Positions 20,719-30,655 are shown, numbered from the stretch's first letter. The stretch is 64,000 bases of DNA from Pleurodeles waltl (GCF_031143425.1 NC_090447.1:132079106-132143105); one strand, 5' to 3'. A program made the numbers and translations. Notes: generated by a model not told the origin, from the letters alone.

Positions 20719-23700
20719 TTACAAGTTCTTTGGTCTTGGTCTCAAATTATAGCGTTCCTGTCCAGAGGCAGTCTGGTTTTGAAACAATGTTCCTGGATTT
20801 GTCGTGTTCAAGCGACGATGCGATGGTATTGCTTCTTGAAGGATGTCGTCGTCCTCTTTCTCAGAAAGTGTTCCAATTAGATGCGCATCACTGAATGGTA
20901 CAAATTGCGGAACTTTCTCACTTTCAGAGTCACTGATGCCTCTACGGACCCACTGATCGAAAGGCAAGGGGAAAGGCACTTTCTTGCAGTGCACGGCATG
21001 CACCCAGTTTTTCTTTCCTTCGACTTTAACTGCTGTTCTTGTGGTCAAAAGAACCAGGCGTGGCTCTCTCCATCTGGGCTCCAAATTTCTCTGTCGTTGG
21101 AAATTTTTCGTGCAGACCCAGTCACCTGGTCGGATGGAATGACCTGGGTCTGTGGAAGCCTCTGGTAGAGCACTCTGCACCTGTTGATGAAGAACACGCA
21201 ATTTAGTTGTAAGGTCATGCAAGTAGTCAATCAACATCGGGTATGGCAAGTCTGAGTATTTCTTAGGGCGAGGAACTCCCCATACATTAGCTGGGCGACC
21301 AAATATCACTTCGTAAGGGCTAAGCCCCAAACGAGAGTGTACTGCTGTTCTGGTGGACAGAAGAGCCAATGGTAAAGCATCAGGCCAATTAAGTCCTGTG
21401 CTAGCTTGCACCTTAGCAATTTTAAGCTTCAAGGTTCCATTGTAGCATTCTACTAAACCAGCCGACTGTGGGTGATTCGCCACGTGGAACTTCTGTTTTA
21501 TGCCAAGACCTGCACAAACTTTTTGCATGACTTGACCCACAAATTCGCTCCCATTGTCACTCCAGACAATGCGCGGCAAACCAAACCTAGGGAAGAATTC
21601 TTTCAAAAGTATTTTGGCAGTTGATAAAGCAGTATTGTCCTTCAGAGGGTAGGCTTCTACCCATCTAGAAAAAGCACATACTACCACCAGAACATATTTG
21701 AGGTTGTTGCATCGTTCCATGTGAATATAATCGATCTGCAACACCTCAAATGGATATGTTGGAGGAGCAAAATGACCTGCTGGAGTTGGGGTTCCCTTTC
21801 CCGGATTGTACATCAAGCAAACAATACAATGTTTTACTACATTATTTGCACACTTTGGGATCCCCTCATTTTGCCACACTGGAGCCAGAAGTTTACATAT
21901 TCCTTTTGCACTTAGGTGAGCTGGACCATGTGCCATAGTAACTACAGGTAGTACATAAGCATCTGGTAACAGCCAACGTTGATGTTCTGATAATTCAACC
22001 CAACATCCCATCTCATCTAACATTCCTGTACTTTCCTTCCACTTTCTCAACTCATTCTCCGTAGCCTCTCCTTGAATTGATTTCACACTCTCTACTGTAT
22101 CTTCACACATTCCCTTTTCTTTTACGCAGTTTGCGGGACCTGCAACATACATTCGACTTGTGTTGTCTCTGGCTGTCTTTTTCGCTACCTCATCTGCAAA
22201 TGCATTTCCTCGACCAACATCGTCCACAATCTTTTTGTGTGCACTACACTTCACGATCGCTATCTGAGTAGGCATTGTAAGTGACTCAAGAAGTTCAGTC
22301 ACTAATTGACCATGTTGTATCTTAGTACCATGGGAAGTAAAGAATCCTCTTTCCTTCCATAAACGCCCAAAGTTAAACGCTACACCAAAAGCGTATTGGC
22401 TATCAGTGTACACGTTTACTCTTTTTCCTTTGGATAACACACACGCTCTAGTTAAGGCTATCAATTCAGCTGCCTGAGCTGAATTATGTCTAATGCGTGC
22501 TGTCTCCACAATCGTATGCAAAGTAGTAATAGCGTAGGCTGAAACTGTATCTCCATTCGGGAGCTTGAAACAAGAACCATCTACCCATAGTGTTCCATCT
22601 GGATTCACTAATGGCGTGTCTTTTAGGTCAATTCTACCCTTAGTCTCTTCTTCAGTACGGAGAAAACAATCATGCTGTTCAGAGACATCTCTCTCTTCTA
22701 GAAGAGGCAACAAAGTAGCTGGATTCAGGGTATTACATCGTTTGATGTGTATGTGACTAGCCAAAAGCGTCAGCTCATATCCGGACAACCGAGCACTCGT
22801 AAGATGCTGCGTTTTTGTCCTATTTAGTAAAGTATCCACTGCATGTGGCACCATAACAATGAGAGTATTATCTAGCACTACTCCAGCAGACTGTCGAATA
22901 GAAATTGCTGCTGCCGCTGTCGCCTTAAGACAACTAGGCAATGCTTTAGCTACTGGATCTAACGTAGCTGAGAAATATGCGCATGGTCGCTGTTGATCTC
23001 CAAAACGCTGCGTTAAGACTGACAATGCACAACCCTCTCTTTCGTGGACATAGAGCGTAAAGGGCTTACTGTAATCAGGAGTACCCAATACAGGAGCAGA
23101 ACACAAAGCAATACGCAAATCAGTAAAACTCTTCTGACATTCGTCAGTCCACGGAAGAGGCTGAGGCGTATCTTTTAAAGTTAGCGCCAACAGCGGTTTA
23201 GCCAATAAAGAGAAACTCGGAATCCACTGTCTACAATAAGAAGTAATGCCCAAAAAAGCACGTACCTCTTTTTGTGTGGATGGCACTGACATTTGTGCAA
23301 TTGCCTGAATTCGTTCGGGGGTCAATCGTCGTCCCTCCTTTGACAAGAGATGACCCAAATAAGTCACCTCGCGACAGACATATTGTAATTTAGAAGGAGA
23401 AACCTTGTGATTTAGATCAAACAAATGACGCAACAGTGCAACGGTCACGTTTTTGCAAATCTCCTCTGAATCAGCGGCAACTAATAAGTCATCCATGTAC
23501 TGAATGAGAGCGGCACCGGACGGTAAGGAAAAGGCATCAAGATGACATTTTAGAGCTTGACTGTAAATAGAGGGACTTTCACAATAACCTTGAGGTGCGC
23601 GTTTAAACCGGAAGCTTCGGCCTCCGAGGGAAAAACCAAAAATATCTCTACTCTCTTCGGCGATGGGAATACTAAAGAAAGCATTCTTTAGATCAATAAC

Positions 23701-24468
23701 TGAAAACCAAGTCGCTGTAGAAGGTATCATCGTTAACAGAGCAGTGATATCTGGGACTACAGGAAACTGCGGTACGACAATCTTGTTTACCTCCCGAAGA
23801 TCAATTACAAAACGATAAACAGGAGGCTGAGAAGGATCAGTGCGTTTAAGAACCGGAAGAACAGGACTGTTACATGTATTTCCTCTCGTTTCCTCAACCA
23901 CACCCTTCTGAATCAAATCATGGACAATTTCCAGAAGTGCTTTCTCACCTTCAGTAGAGATTCTGTATTGCGGAATACGTGGCATTTCAGCATTGGGCTT
24001 AAGAGTAACAACATAAGGTGGGATCTCAAGACAACCAACGTCATTCGGACCCGTAGCCCAAAGCGTTTCGGGAAGAGAAAGCAATTCAGGTGGGAATTGA
24101 TCTTTTGATAAGTACATTGGACTAGTCATTTTCTGTCCTAGAGTGAGGTATACACCAGAAGGTGAACAATATATCGTAGCATGCATTCTTTTTAATAGAT
24201 CTAAACCCAACAGATTTTCACCACAACCATTCGTCAGAAGAAGCGGAGCTTCTAAATCATAAGGGCCTATTGAAACAGGCAAAGGGCAAGAAACTGGATT
24301 GCGAACAGGGGCGCCAGAAAATCCTACAGATACATTCGTTAAGCCAGACAAAGGTGCGCCAGGGAGTTTAGAATGAATGATAGAGCTTCTCATGGCACCA
24401 GTATCTAAAAGAAATGGCTCTGAAACACCCATTGTAGTGACATTAACATAAGGTCCATTCTGATCCAC
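20719..24468 (-). CDS. pol: retroviral Pro-Pol polyprotein, 1249 aa from first Met
   Basis: The protein supplies protease, reverse transcriptase, RNase H and integrase. The protease active site LLDTGA lies about 20 residues in. The reverse transcriptase carries QYMDDLLVA at about 322-330, RNase H starts near LWVDGSC (about 627), and a zinc-binding H2C2 region precedes the integrase core. The integrase DDE residues fall in LQIDYIH, WSDNGSEF and GLVECYNG (about 910, 969 and 1004). A basic C-terminus ends RPRPKNL. The frame is open back to the TAG at the end of gag, so translation most likely begins by stop read-through and the listed Met is only a convenient start. No disabling change is visible. 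Confidence 0.95.
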   Translation of the reverse strand: MDQNGPYVNVTTMGVSEPFLLDTGAMRSSIIHSKLPGAPLSGLTNVSVGFSGAPVRNPVSCPLPVSIGPYDLEAPLLLTNGCGENLLGLDLLKRMHATIYCSPSGVYLTLGQKMTSPMYLSKDQFPPELLSLPETLWATGPNDVGCLEIPPYVVTLKPNAEMPRIPQYRISTEGEKALLEIVHDLIQKGVVEETRGNTCNSPVLPVLKRTDPSQPPVYRFVIDLREVNKIVVPQFPVVPDITALLTMIPSTATWFSVIDLKNAFFSIPIAEESRDIFGFSLGGRSFRFKRAPQGYCESPSIYSQALKCHLDAFSLPSGAALIQYMDDLLVAADSEEICKNVTVALLRHLFDLNHKVSPSKLQYVCREVTYLGHLLSKEGRRLTPERIQAIAQMSVPSTQKEVRAFLGITSYCRQWIPSFSLLAKPLLALTLKDTPQPLPWTDECQKSFTDLRIALCSAPVLGTPDYSKPFTLYVHEREGCALSVLTQRFGDQQRPCAYFSATLDPVAKALPSCLKATAAAAISIRQSAGVVLDNTLIVMVPHAVDTLLNRTKTQHLTSARLSGYELTLLASHIHIKRCNTLNPATLLPLLEERDVSEQHDCFLRTEEETKGRIDLKDTPLVNPDGTLWVDGSCFKLPNGDTVSAYAITTLHTIVETARIRHNSAQAAELIALTRACVLSKGKRVNVYTDSQYAFGVAFNFGRLWKERGFFTSHGTKIQHGQLVTELLESLTMPTQIAIVKCSAHKKIVDDVGRGNAFADEVAKKTARDNTSRMYVAGPANCVKEKGMCEDTVESVKSIQGEATENELRKWKESTGMLDEMGCWVELSEHQRWLLPDAYVLPVVTMAHGPAHLSAKGICKLLAPVWQNEGIPKCANNVVKHCIVCLMYNPGKGTPTPAGHFAPPTYPFEVLQIDYIHMERCNNLKYVLVVVCAFSRWVEAYPLKDNTALSTAKILLKEFFPRFGLPRIVWSDNGSEFVGQVMQKVCAGLGIKQKFHVANHPQSAGLVECYNGTLKLKIAKVQASTGLNWPDALPLALLSTRTAVHSRLGLSPYEVIFGRPANVWGVPRPKKYSDLPYPMLIDYLHDLTTKLRVLHQQVQSALPEASTDPGHSIRPGDWVCTKNFQRQRNLEPRWREPRLVLLTTRTAVKVEGKKNWVHAVHCKKVPFPLPFDQWVRRGISDSESEKVPQFVPFSDAHLIGTLSEKEDDDILQEAIPSHRRLNTTNPGTLFQNQTASGQERYNLRPRPKNL

Positions 24469-24507
24469 TGGAATTGACGTAACCCCCTTACTTTGTCCAT
24501 GGCTGTC

Positions 24508-24510
24508 CTA
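24508..24510 (-). promoter_or_regulatory. gag-pol amber codon, likely read-through site
   Basis: The gag TAG is followed in the same frame by 13 sense codons and then the annotated pol start. Nothing else separates the two frames. Gammaretroviruses and epsilonretroviruses make Gag-Pol by suppressing such a stop with help from a downstream pseudoknot. The 3' context here (GACAGCC, then a G run at about 24,485) has not been folded. Confidence 0.8.
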
Positions 24511-26859
24511 TTCAAAATGAAGACTTTCATTCCCTCCTTCAATATACTGATCCTCACTGTAATACTGTGTAGACATAACATTTTGCTGGTCAAAGTAATT
24601 TCCGGAATTTGGAGGAACAAAAGAACGCTGCTCTTGGGTTAACACACCTCGACCTCTACCTCTATTTGCTGACTGAAGACCACCACGACCTCGTGAAGCA
24701 GATGTTGCTCCATTACGCTGCAACAATGCCGGACAACTGTTCTTAAAATGACCTTCCTCCCTACAATAAGCACATTGATTGGGACCTAGCAAAGGTCTTG
24801 GAATGAATGGTTCAGGCTTTTGATACAACCTCTGAAACTGCGGAGGCTGTTGAAACTGAGGCTGAACATAACGAGGAGGATAAGCCTGTTGCAAGAGAAC
24901 TTTAGTTTTTAATTCTTTCGTCTTTTTCTCTTGTTTTTCCCTTTCTTCTTTGTCTCTATTTTCATAATATTGTGCAGTAGCCAATATCTGGGCGGAAGAA
25001 GAAACTGCCCATGAACTCTCGGAGTCTTTTAGCTTGTGTGATAGTTCAGGAAGCAAGTTATATACGAACTTATCCACAAATAATCGCTGTCCCCCTTCTG
25101 TAGCCATATCTTGACCACTGTGATCAATGAATGTCTCCTCGAATCGGGTAAAGAAATCGGAAACACTTTCATCTTTCTTTTGTTTACATGCTGCTAGCTT
25201 ATCCCAATTAACTCTCAAAGCAGGCATCATTGTTTTCATTAATGTAATAATCCTACCAGGGAGTTCTGAGATCAAAGCGTCGGGCTTTGCACCACCTACT
25301 TGACCTCTATCTGCGGCAATAATAGCGTTCCAATCGCCGCCTAATTCTTGAGCGTGATCCTCTCTACGAATTTTAGCCCATATTGTCTGTGGAACTACAT
25401 TTCCCATCAACATGTCAATATCTGCTAGATTCATAGTACATGCATCAACTGTTTGCGACAACTCTTTATAGTAACCAGCAGGATTTTTGCGTGGATCTGG
25501 TAGTGACTGTTTAAGTGCTAAAACTTCAGACCTTTTCCAGGGGACATGTATCCATATGCGTTGAATATGCGCAGGAATAGCTGGATTAGCACCTGCTGCT
25601 GCAACTTCTTCCTTCCATATTGGAGAAACCTCTCTCATGGGATAGTTTTTCAGTGCTGTCCTATCTGAAGGATCAGAATCAGGAAAAGTCTGTGAGAACA
25701 ATAGGGATCTGAAAGAAATAAGTGTTCTGACAGCGTTTTCAACCTTAGGACCCACAATAAGTCCTTTGTCAAAGTCAGCCTGAACATCTAACAGATCCTG
25801 TGGGACCGAACCCAAATTCATATCCTCCCATTCTTTAGCGAGAGTATCGCACATAACTTTAAAAACATATCTCTGCGTAGGTGCATTCCATTGCAGAAAG
25901 GTGGACATAATATCAGACGTACTATATTGGGGACCCTTCTTGATCCATCTACAAGCAAGTGAGTCCAATTTTTCTCGCTCTTCGGAGTCTGGGAATTGAC
26001 TACGAGACTGTCTTCGAGAAAAAGCTGGAGACACGTTTAAAGCTTCAAAGAAAGGTGATAAGAGACCAGAGACAGTATCTGCAAATCGCTTACGCATAGA
26101 TGGAGAATTTGACATAAGGATAGGGGACAAGGTATTAGGTGAATTAACTAAAGGAGCATTAGGAATTGCCAAAGGAGCAGAAGGCAAAGGAGTTAAAGGC
26201 AAAGCTGGCATAGGCAATACTTGAGGAGGCAAATGTGGAAAAGCTGGAGCAGGCGGAAGCACAACTGGCGGCTGAACAGGCTGTAACATCGGGGGTGCAT
26301 TAGCACCTTGTACATAGGGCGGAGGCAATTTCAATAAGTGGGACATTAAGGAATCTTCCTCAAAATCTTTTCTCTTATCAAGGGAAGAGATAGGCAACGT
26401 CGGATAGCATTTATCTATTGCCATTCGATGCTGTCTGTCTGAAATTTCCATTGCATTATCTATTTCATCATCTTTGAATTGCTGAGCAGCCTGTATAATC
26501 GTCATTCCCTGTGTTTTCCTATCTCGTTTCGCTTGTTTAATTTCTCTCTGTTTGGCTTCCTTACGCCAAAGGCGAAAAGAGTCAAACATTGCCGGCCGGG
26601 CTTTTCTTTTAAATAACGTTGCTTCTAAATTATCTAGCACATCAGTTTCGAAACTACCATTTTCTGGCCATTTTAAAACACCATCTTTCTTTGTATATCG
26701 GGTCCATGTCTTATTAAAGGCAATAGGACCAACACCATGTTTAGAATAGAGCTCATATGTGGGAGTTCCAACCGAAGGAATCGGACAGGAGTCCTCAAGC
26801 TGGGAGTCCCTATTACAACCAAAGCAACAAAGTTTTCCAAACTTAGTCAGACCAGACAT
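24508..26859 (-). CDS. gag: retroviral Gag polyprotein, 783 aa
   Basis: This is the structural precursor of matrix, capsid and nucleocapsid. The N-terminus reads MSGLTKFGKLCCFGC. There is no glycine at position 2 for myristoylation, but cysteines near the start could be acylated. Two late-budding motifs stand in a proline-rich region, PPPY at about 179-182 and PSAP at about 226-229. A gamma-type capsid region follows (about 400-600). One zinc knuckle of CX2CX4HX4C form (CAYCREEGHFKNSC) lies near residue 695, followed by an RG-rich tail. A lysine/glutamate-rich coiled coil (about 640-665) precedes the nucleocapsid. The frame ends in TAG 24,510-24,508. Confidence 0.95.
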   Translation of the reverse strand: MSGLTKFGKLCCFGCNRDSQLEDSCPIPSVGTPTYELYSKHGVGPIAFNKTWTRYTKKDGVLKWPENGSFETDVLDNLEATLFKRKARPAMFDSFRLWRKEAKQREIKQAKRDRKTQGMTIIQAAQQFKDDEIDNAMEISDRQHRMAIDKCYPTLPISSLDKRKDFEEDSLMSHLLKLPPPYVQGANAPPMLQPVQPPVVLPPAPAFPHLPPQVLPMPALPLTPLPSAPLAIPNAPLVNSPNTLSPILMSNSPSMRKRFADTVSGLLSPFFEALNVSPAFSRRQSRSQFPDSEEREKLDSLACRWIKKGPQYSTSDIMSTFLQWNAPTQRYVFKVMCDTLAKEWEDMNLGSVPQDLLDVQADFDKGLIVGPKVENAVRTLISFRSLLFSQTFPDSDPSDRTALKNYPMREVSPIWKEEVAAAGANPAIPAHIQRIWIHVPWKRSEVLALKQSLPDPRKNPAGYYKELSQTVDACTMNLADIDMLMGNVVPQTIWAKIRREDHAQELGGDWNAIIAADRGQVGGAKPDALISELPGRIITLMKTMMPALRVNWDKLAACKQKKDESVSDFFTRFEETFIDHSGQDMATEGGQRLFVDKFVYNLLPELSHKLKDSESSWAVSSSAQILATAQYYENRDKEEREKQEKKTKELKTKVLLQQAYPPRYVQPQFQQPPQFQRLYQKPEPFIPRPLLGPNQCAYCREEGHFKNSCPALLQRNGATSASRGRGGLQSANRGRGRGVLTQEQRSFVPPNSGNYFDQQNVMSTQYYSEDQYIEGGNESLHFE

Positions 26860-27280
26860 CTCACGATTTTTACTGGCTGTTCACAAACATCAAGGGGGTA
26901 AAACTTTCAGTTTACACAGCACAAATGCACTTACCCCTCGGCTTTGGCCACTGCAATGGCCAAATCTAAGGACCTAAGGACAAAACAAAGACCAAAATTT
27001 GTGGGCGCGACCCACCAAATACTTAACTAAGGATGTCTTCTTACACCGACAGAGGCCCGTCTATCGTCTCGCTTTACCATACATCATCAAAGAAAGGGCC
27101 AAGGCAGGGCGGCAGTCAGGGCAGCAGTCGTCAGTAGCCGTCAGGAAGGAGTAACCGCGCTGAAAAAGACCTTCGGACCACTTCGACATACAGGGGTCGC
27201 TTGACGTGGCTCGCGATTCCTCCAGAATTTTCTTGCGGGGTTCCTCACGACCTTCAGGCAGAACCGGTACCGCTGAAGCC
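26860..27280 (-). other. retroviral 5' leader
   Basis: About 420 bases lie between the primer-binding site and the gag start. In retroviruses this region holds the packaging signal and the major splice donor. I did not assign either with confidence. Confidence 0.6.
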
Positions 27281-27298
27281 GCCCCACGTTGGGCGCCA
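27281..27298 (-). promoter_or_regulatory. retroviral primer-binding site, tRNA-Lys1,2
   Basis: In viral orientation TGGCGCCCAACGTGGGGC begins two bases after the 5' LTR. This 18-mer is the standard complement of tRNA-Lys1,2, as used by several betaretroviruses, lentiviruses and spumaviruses. Gamma-like elements more often use Pro or other tRNAs. Confidence 0.9.
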
Positions 27299-27300
27299 GT

Positions 27301-28094
27301 TGAAGAACCAGAACCTTATGGGCCTGGCGGCGCAGGGTACGCCTGAAATCTCCTTGGATTCACCTGCCTCAACTAACAGAGACACGGGACACTCTGTCAG
27401 GCGTGAAAGATCAGATTTTATTAGCTGCAGCTAGTACAGTTGTCCAAGAAGTACACAAGGTATGTTCTCAGGAGACTGCCACTTTACTTTGTGGCGCACA
27501 ATCTTATATACCGTATAAAAACCATTTATTAACTACATACACTCCCAGAACACATAGAAAGGAGCCAGTAAGAATAATGTAAAGATAGAACAGAGCCAAT
27601 AGAAATGTCGGAAAACAAGACAGCACCAATAGAAGGAATTGGAAAACAAAGTATCAAGTGACTTAAGGTTGCCTCCCCTCCAGCTGTGTTTGTCACCCCT
27701 CCCTTGAACTAATTCATTAACCGATCCACAACGAAGTTGCATGTGGTGCGATAAGTTTGTGTGCGTTTGGAGGACAGTTGTGAAATGAGAGAATACTAGC
27801 AAAGGACAGCGAAGGCCAGACGATAAGATAAGATCGGCGGAGAATAGTGTGAGCCTACAGATAGTTGAAACAAGGATTAGAAAACCAGACAGGGATTAGT
27901 GTACTCGGTCAGACCTTAATACCAGCCTTGTAAAGATAGAGGCAGAAGGCTGTTTTGAACACCATGTTGCAGAATAAGCAGAAAAGGCAGAATGGACTTC
28001 GTTCGCTGTGCTGCCTGAGTGAAGGCAACATAAAATGGCGGCGGGCCACAAAATGGCGGGTCGATACGATCGTATTAAAAATCGAATTTCCTCA
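27301..28094 (-). repeat. 5' LTR and promoter of the retrovirus
   Basis: It is 794 bp, with TG at 28,094 and CA at 27,301 in viral orientation. TATATAAG (27,503-27,510) marks the promoter and AATAAA (27,417-27,422) the poly(A) signal. U3 is therefore about 580 bp, R about 90 bp and U5 about 100 bp. U3 contains two ATGGCGG-like motifs near 28,040 (CGCCATTTT in viral orientation), which resemble YY1 sites. Confidence 0.95.
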
Positions 28095-28098
28095 CCTC

Positions 28099-28270
28099 TC
28101 CCGTCCGATCCTTGGCCCCTTCTTTTCCACGAGTAGAAAATCCCCCGAAGATAATGGAAAACCCCGGGTGGTGGACAGACCCCTCCCCTACAGCAAACCC
28201 AATGTTATAATTGCGGGGAATGGGGTCATATCACCCTTGTATGCCCCCATAAGATTGACAGACCTGAACC
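28099..28270 (+). pseudogene. gypsy B gag, nucleocapsid part
   Basis: The gag frame resumes after the retrovirus. A zinc knuckle CYNCGEWGHITLVC (CX2CX4HX4C) is encoded at about 28,200-28,245. A frameshift separates it from the sequence directly after the insertion. Confidence 0.8.
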
Positions 28271-28271
28271 C

Positions 28272-28740
28272 ATGGAGACAGGCATCACCCGAGGAAGGGT
28301 GTATTGTGTAGGAAACGAGGATAAGCAATATAAGAGAGAGTTGGTTGTCAATGGACGCAGAACATTAGTATTAGTAGATTCTGGCTGTAGTCAGTTGGTC
28401 ATTAGAGCCGATCTGGTCAATAAAAATACCTTTACTCCAGGAGCCACCATGGCTATATGTTGTATTCATGGAGACTCAAGGGAATACCCCATGACCTGGG
28501 TCTCACTTACCTGGGGTGAAAGAAGCGACGAGATCAGAATGGGAGTAGTGGAGTGATTGGTGGAAGAAGTTATTATCCGGACTGATTATATTCACTTTGC
28601 GACGCTTCTAGACAGTGTCCGAAAAACTGGGGAAACCGATCCCTGGTGGAAAGAAGCCCCTTTCACTACAGAATCAATCCAACCAACTAAAACGAGATAT
28701 AAACTGAGCAAGAACGAGAAAAGAGAGACAAAAAGACTAT
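28272..28740 (+). pseudogene. gypsy B protease and linker
   Basis: An aspartic protease frame (28,272-28,553) carries the active-site motif LVDSGCSQL at about residues 34-42 and a C-terminal hydrophobic strand. A TGA at 28,554 ends it. The linker continues in the same frame as EEVIIRTDYIHFATLLD and runs into the Harbinger insertion at KRL. The frame resumes beyond the transposon at 37,555. Confidence 0.8.
28738..28740. repeat. target-site duplication TAT (left) of the Harbinger
   Basis: TAT here and at 37,555-37,557 flank the element. Keeping one copy rejoins the gypsy B linker frame across the insertion. Confidence 0.85.
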
Positions 28741-28990
28741 GGTGGTCATTACAACCCTGGCGGTCGGTGTTAAAGCGGCGGTAAGACCGCCAACAGGCCG
28801 TAAAATTTTGCAATTACGACCGTGGTGGAAACCACCAACAAAGGCAGCCACTTTAACACTTCGACCGCCACGGCGGTACAAACAAACAGTGCAGCGGTCA
28901 CCACCAACAGACAGGCGGGAGACAAAGTACCGCCCACAGTATCACAACCTACCAATCTGCCACCTTTTCCTGGGCAGATTCACCGCGGAT
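28741..28990 (+). repeat. Harbinger left terminal region
   Basis: The terminal inverted repeat is followed by many copies of the motif GGCGGT/ACCGCC in both orientations (AAAGCGGCGG, AAGACCGCC, GACCGCCACGGCGG and others). Such subterminal motif clusters are likely binding sites for the transposase or its Myb partner. The right end has similar motifs at 37,262-37,554. Confidence 0.6.
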
Positions 28991-29700
28991 AAAAACACGG
29001 AGGAAACAACATTCCGAAGGGAAAACGCTCACCTCTACACACCCCACGAGGAATGAGGACACCATGGATCCGGAATTCCGAATTCTCCCTGCGATAGTCT
29101 TCCTGCTCCTCTACGAGGAGCACTAACGCTGGTGGCAAAGACCACGGTGAGTGCTGCACCTACGACACAGGGGAGGGGGGAGGGAAAAAACAGGGACACA
29201 CACATGCAACACCCCCACCCCCACCCTCACCCACTACAACACACACTAATACATATTGATACATCACAGTAAAACCCCCTAAACCCCCCGGAAGAAAGCA
29301 ATGACCAAAGAAAATGAGCGTAACCATTGTAATATATTAAAAGCAAGTAGTTAAAAATATATATATATACACCATTAACAAAATATACACCAAGCATAGT
29401 AGTGCTCCAATTAAGTCTGTGGAACACTGGGCCCACACGGTATGGGCGAGGCCCACACAAGATCCCCGACCATGACGGAGAGAACACTGCAGGGGCATCA
29501 GAGAGCAACAAAACAGGCACCTCAGGGGGACGGAAAGGGGGAGCACCTCAGCCGGTTGAGTGCACAACGCCAAATCCACGAGGGGGCCACATGCCCACTG
29601 TTCAATATGGGGAGTGCAAAGCCACAGTCTCTCAAGTCTCTACAGTGGGTGGGTTGCCCACTGTTCAATCCTGGGGAGTGTAAAGTCACAGTCTCACAAG

Positions 29701-29985
29701 TGGATAACAGTCTCCACTGGTTCTGGAGGGGGCATGGTGTCCAGAGTGCTTCATCCTGCTAAGGACAGAGGTAGTGGATGGATCTCTCCACTGGTTCTGG
29801 AGGGGGCATGGTGCCCAGAGTGCTTCATCCTGCTAAGGACAGAGGTAGTGGATGGATCTCTCCACTGGTTCTGGAGGGGGCATGGTGCCCAGAGTGCTTC
29901 ATCCTGCTAAGGAGAGAGGTAGTGGATGGATCTCTCCACTGGTTCTGGAGGGGGCATGGTGCCCACAGTGCTTCATCCTGCCCGT
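29701..29985 (+). repeat. 74-bp minisatellite (A) in the Harbinger
   Basis: Nearly four copies of a 74-bp unit (core CTCCACTGGTTCTGGAGGGG) are in tandem at about 29,702, 29,776, 29,850 and 29,924. The unit is not a multiple of three, so it is probably non-coding, in the 3' untranslated part of the antisense Myb gene and within the transposase intron. Confidence 0.95.
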
Positions 29986-30021
29986 GACGGACTCAGTAGC
30001 GTCAGTGCCCTTGGCGCTCAT

Positions 30022-30370
30022 GGGCCAGCGTTGCTTGAGACGGCGGTGCCCAGTTCAGCGGTGCTTGAGACGGCAGTGCCCAGTTCAGCGTGCTTGAGAC
30101 GGCAGTGCCCTGTTCAGCGGTGCTTGAGACGGCGGTGCCCAGTTCAGCGGTGCTTGAGACGGCGGTGCCCAGTTCAGCGGTGCTTGAGACGGCGGTGCCC
30201 TGTTCAGCGGTGCTTGAGACGGCGGTGCCCAGTTCAGCGGTGCTTGAGACGGCGGTGCCAGTTCAGCGGTGCTTGAGACGGCGGTGCCCAGTTCAGCGGT
30301 TCTTGAGACGGCGGTGTCCAGTTCAGCGGTGCTTGAGACGGCGGTTCCCAGTTCAGCGGTGCTTGGAGCG
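30022..30370 (+). repeat. 30-bp minisatellite (B) in the Harbinger
   Basis: About twelve copies of GCGGTGCTTGAGACGGCGGT plus a ten-base end stand in tandem. Two copies are one base short. On the minus strand the unit encodes a decapeptide of the type WAPPSQAPLN. It is probably part of the C-terminal tail of the antisense Myb gene. Confidence 0.95.
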
Positions 30371-30394
30371 GCAGGCTCCTTTGCAGTGACTCAG

Positions 30395-30655
30395 CTTCTG
30401 GCGGTCCTTCGCGGCCCAGCGGGGCTTGCGCTGGCGGTCCTCTCTGGCCTTCGGGGCTTGTGCTGGCGGTCCTCTCTAGCCCAGCGCGGCTTGTGCTGGC
30501 GGTCCTTCAAGGCCCAGCGGGGCTTGTGCTGGCGGTCCTCTCTAGCCCAGTGGGGCTTGTGCTGACGGTCCTTCATGGCCCAGCGGGGCTTGTGCTGGCG
30601 GTCCTTAATGGCCCAGCGGGGCTTGTGCTGGCGGTCCTCTCTGGCCCAGCGGGGA
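30395..30655 (+). repeat. 33-bp minisatellite (C) in the Harbinger
   Basis: About eight copies of a 33-bp unit (GGCGGTCCTCTCTAGCCCAG, then CGGGGCTTGTGCT) encode an 11-residue repeat such as ASTSPAGPRRT on the minus strand. A TGA at about 30,573 interrupts that frame. Confidence 0.9.

Larger units (their letters stand above)
18197..28094 (-). mobile_element. complete endogenous retrovirus, class I (gamma-like)
   Basis: On the minus strand the order is LTR (28,094-27,301), primer-binding site, leader, gag, pol, env, polypurine tract, LTR (18,990-18,197), giving 9,898 bp in all. Both LTRs are 794 bp and I found one difference between them (A at 18,980 against G at 28,084). Gag and pol share one frame separated by a TAG, Env has a CX6CC motif, and the target duplication is 4 bp. 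These are traits of gammaretrovirus-like class I elements. The tRNA-Lys1,2 primer-binding site is not the usual gammaretroviral choice. The three genes are open throughout, so this is a recent insertion, probably polymorphic in the host population. Infectivity cannot be judged from sequence alone. Confidence 0.95.

Noticed and set aside
29704..30097. Possible CRISPR-like array of regular repeats
   Set aside because: The 74-bp and 30-bp arrays are head-to-tail minisatellites without unique spacers, inside a eukaryotic transposon.
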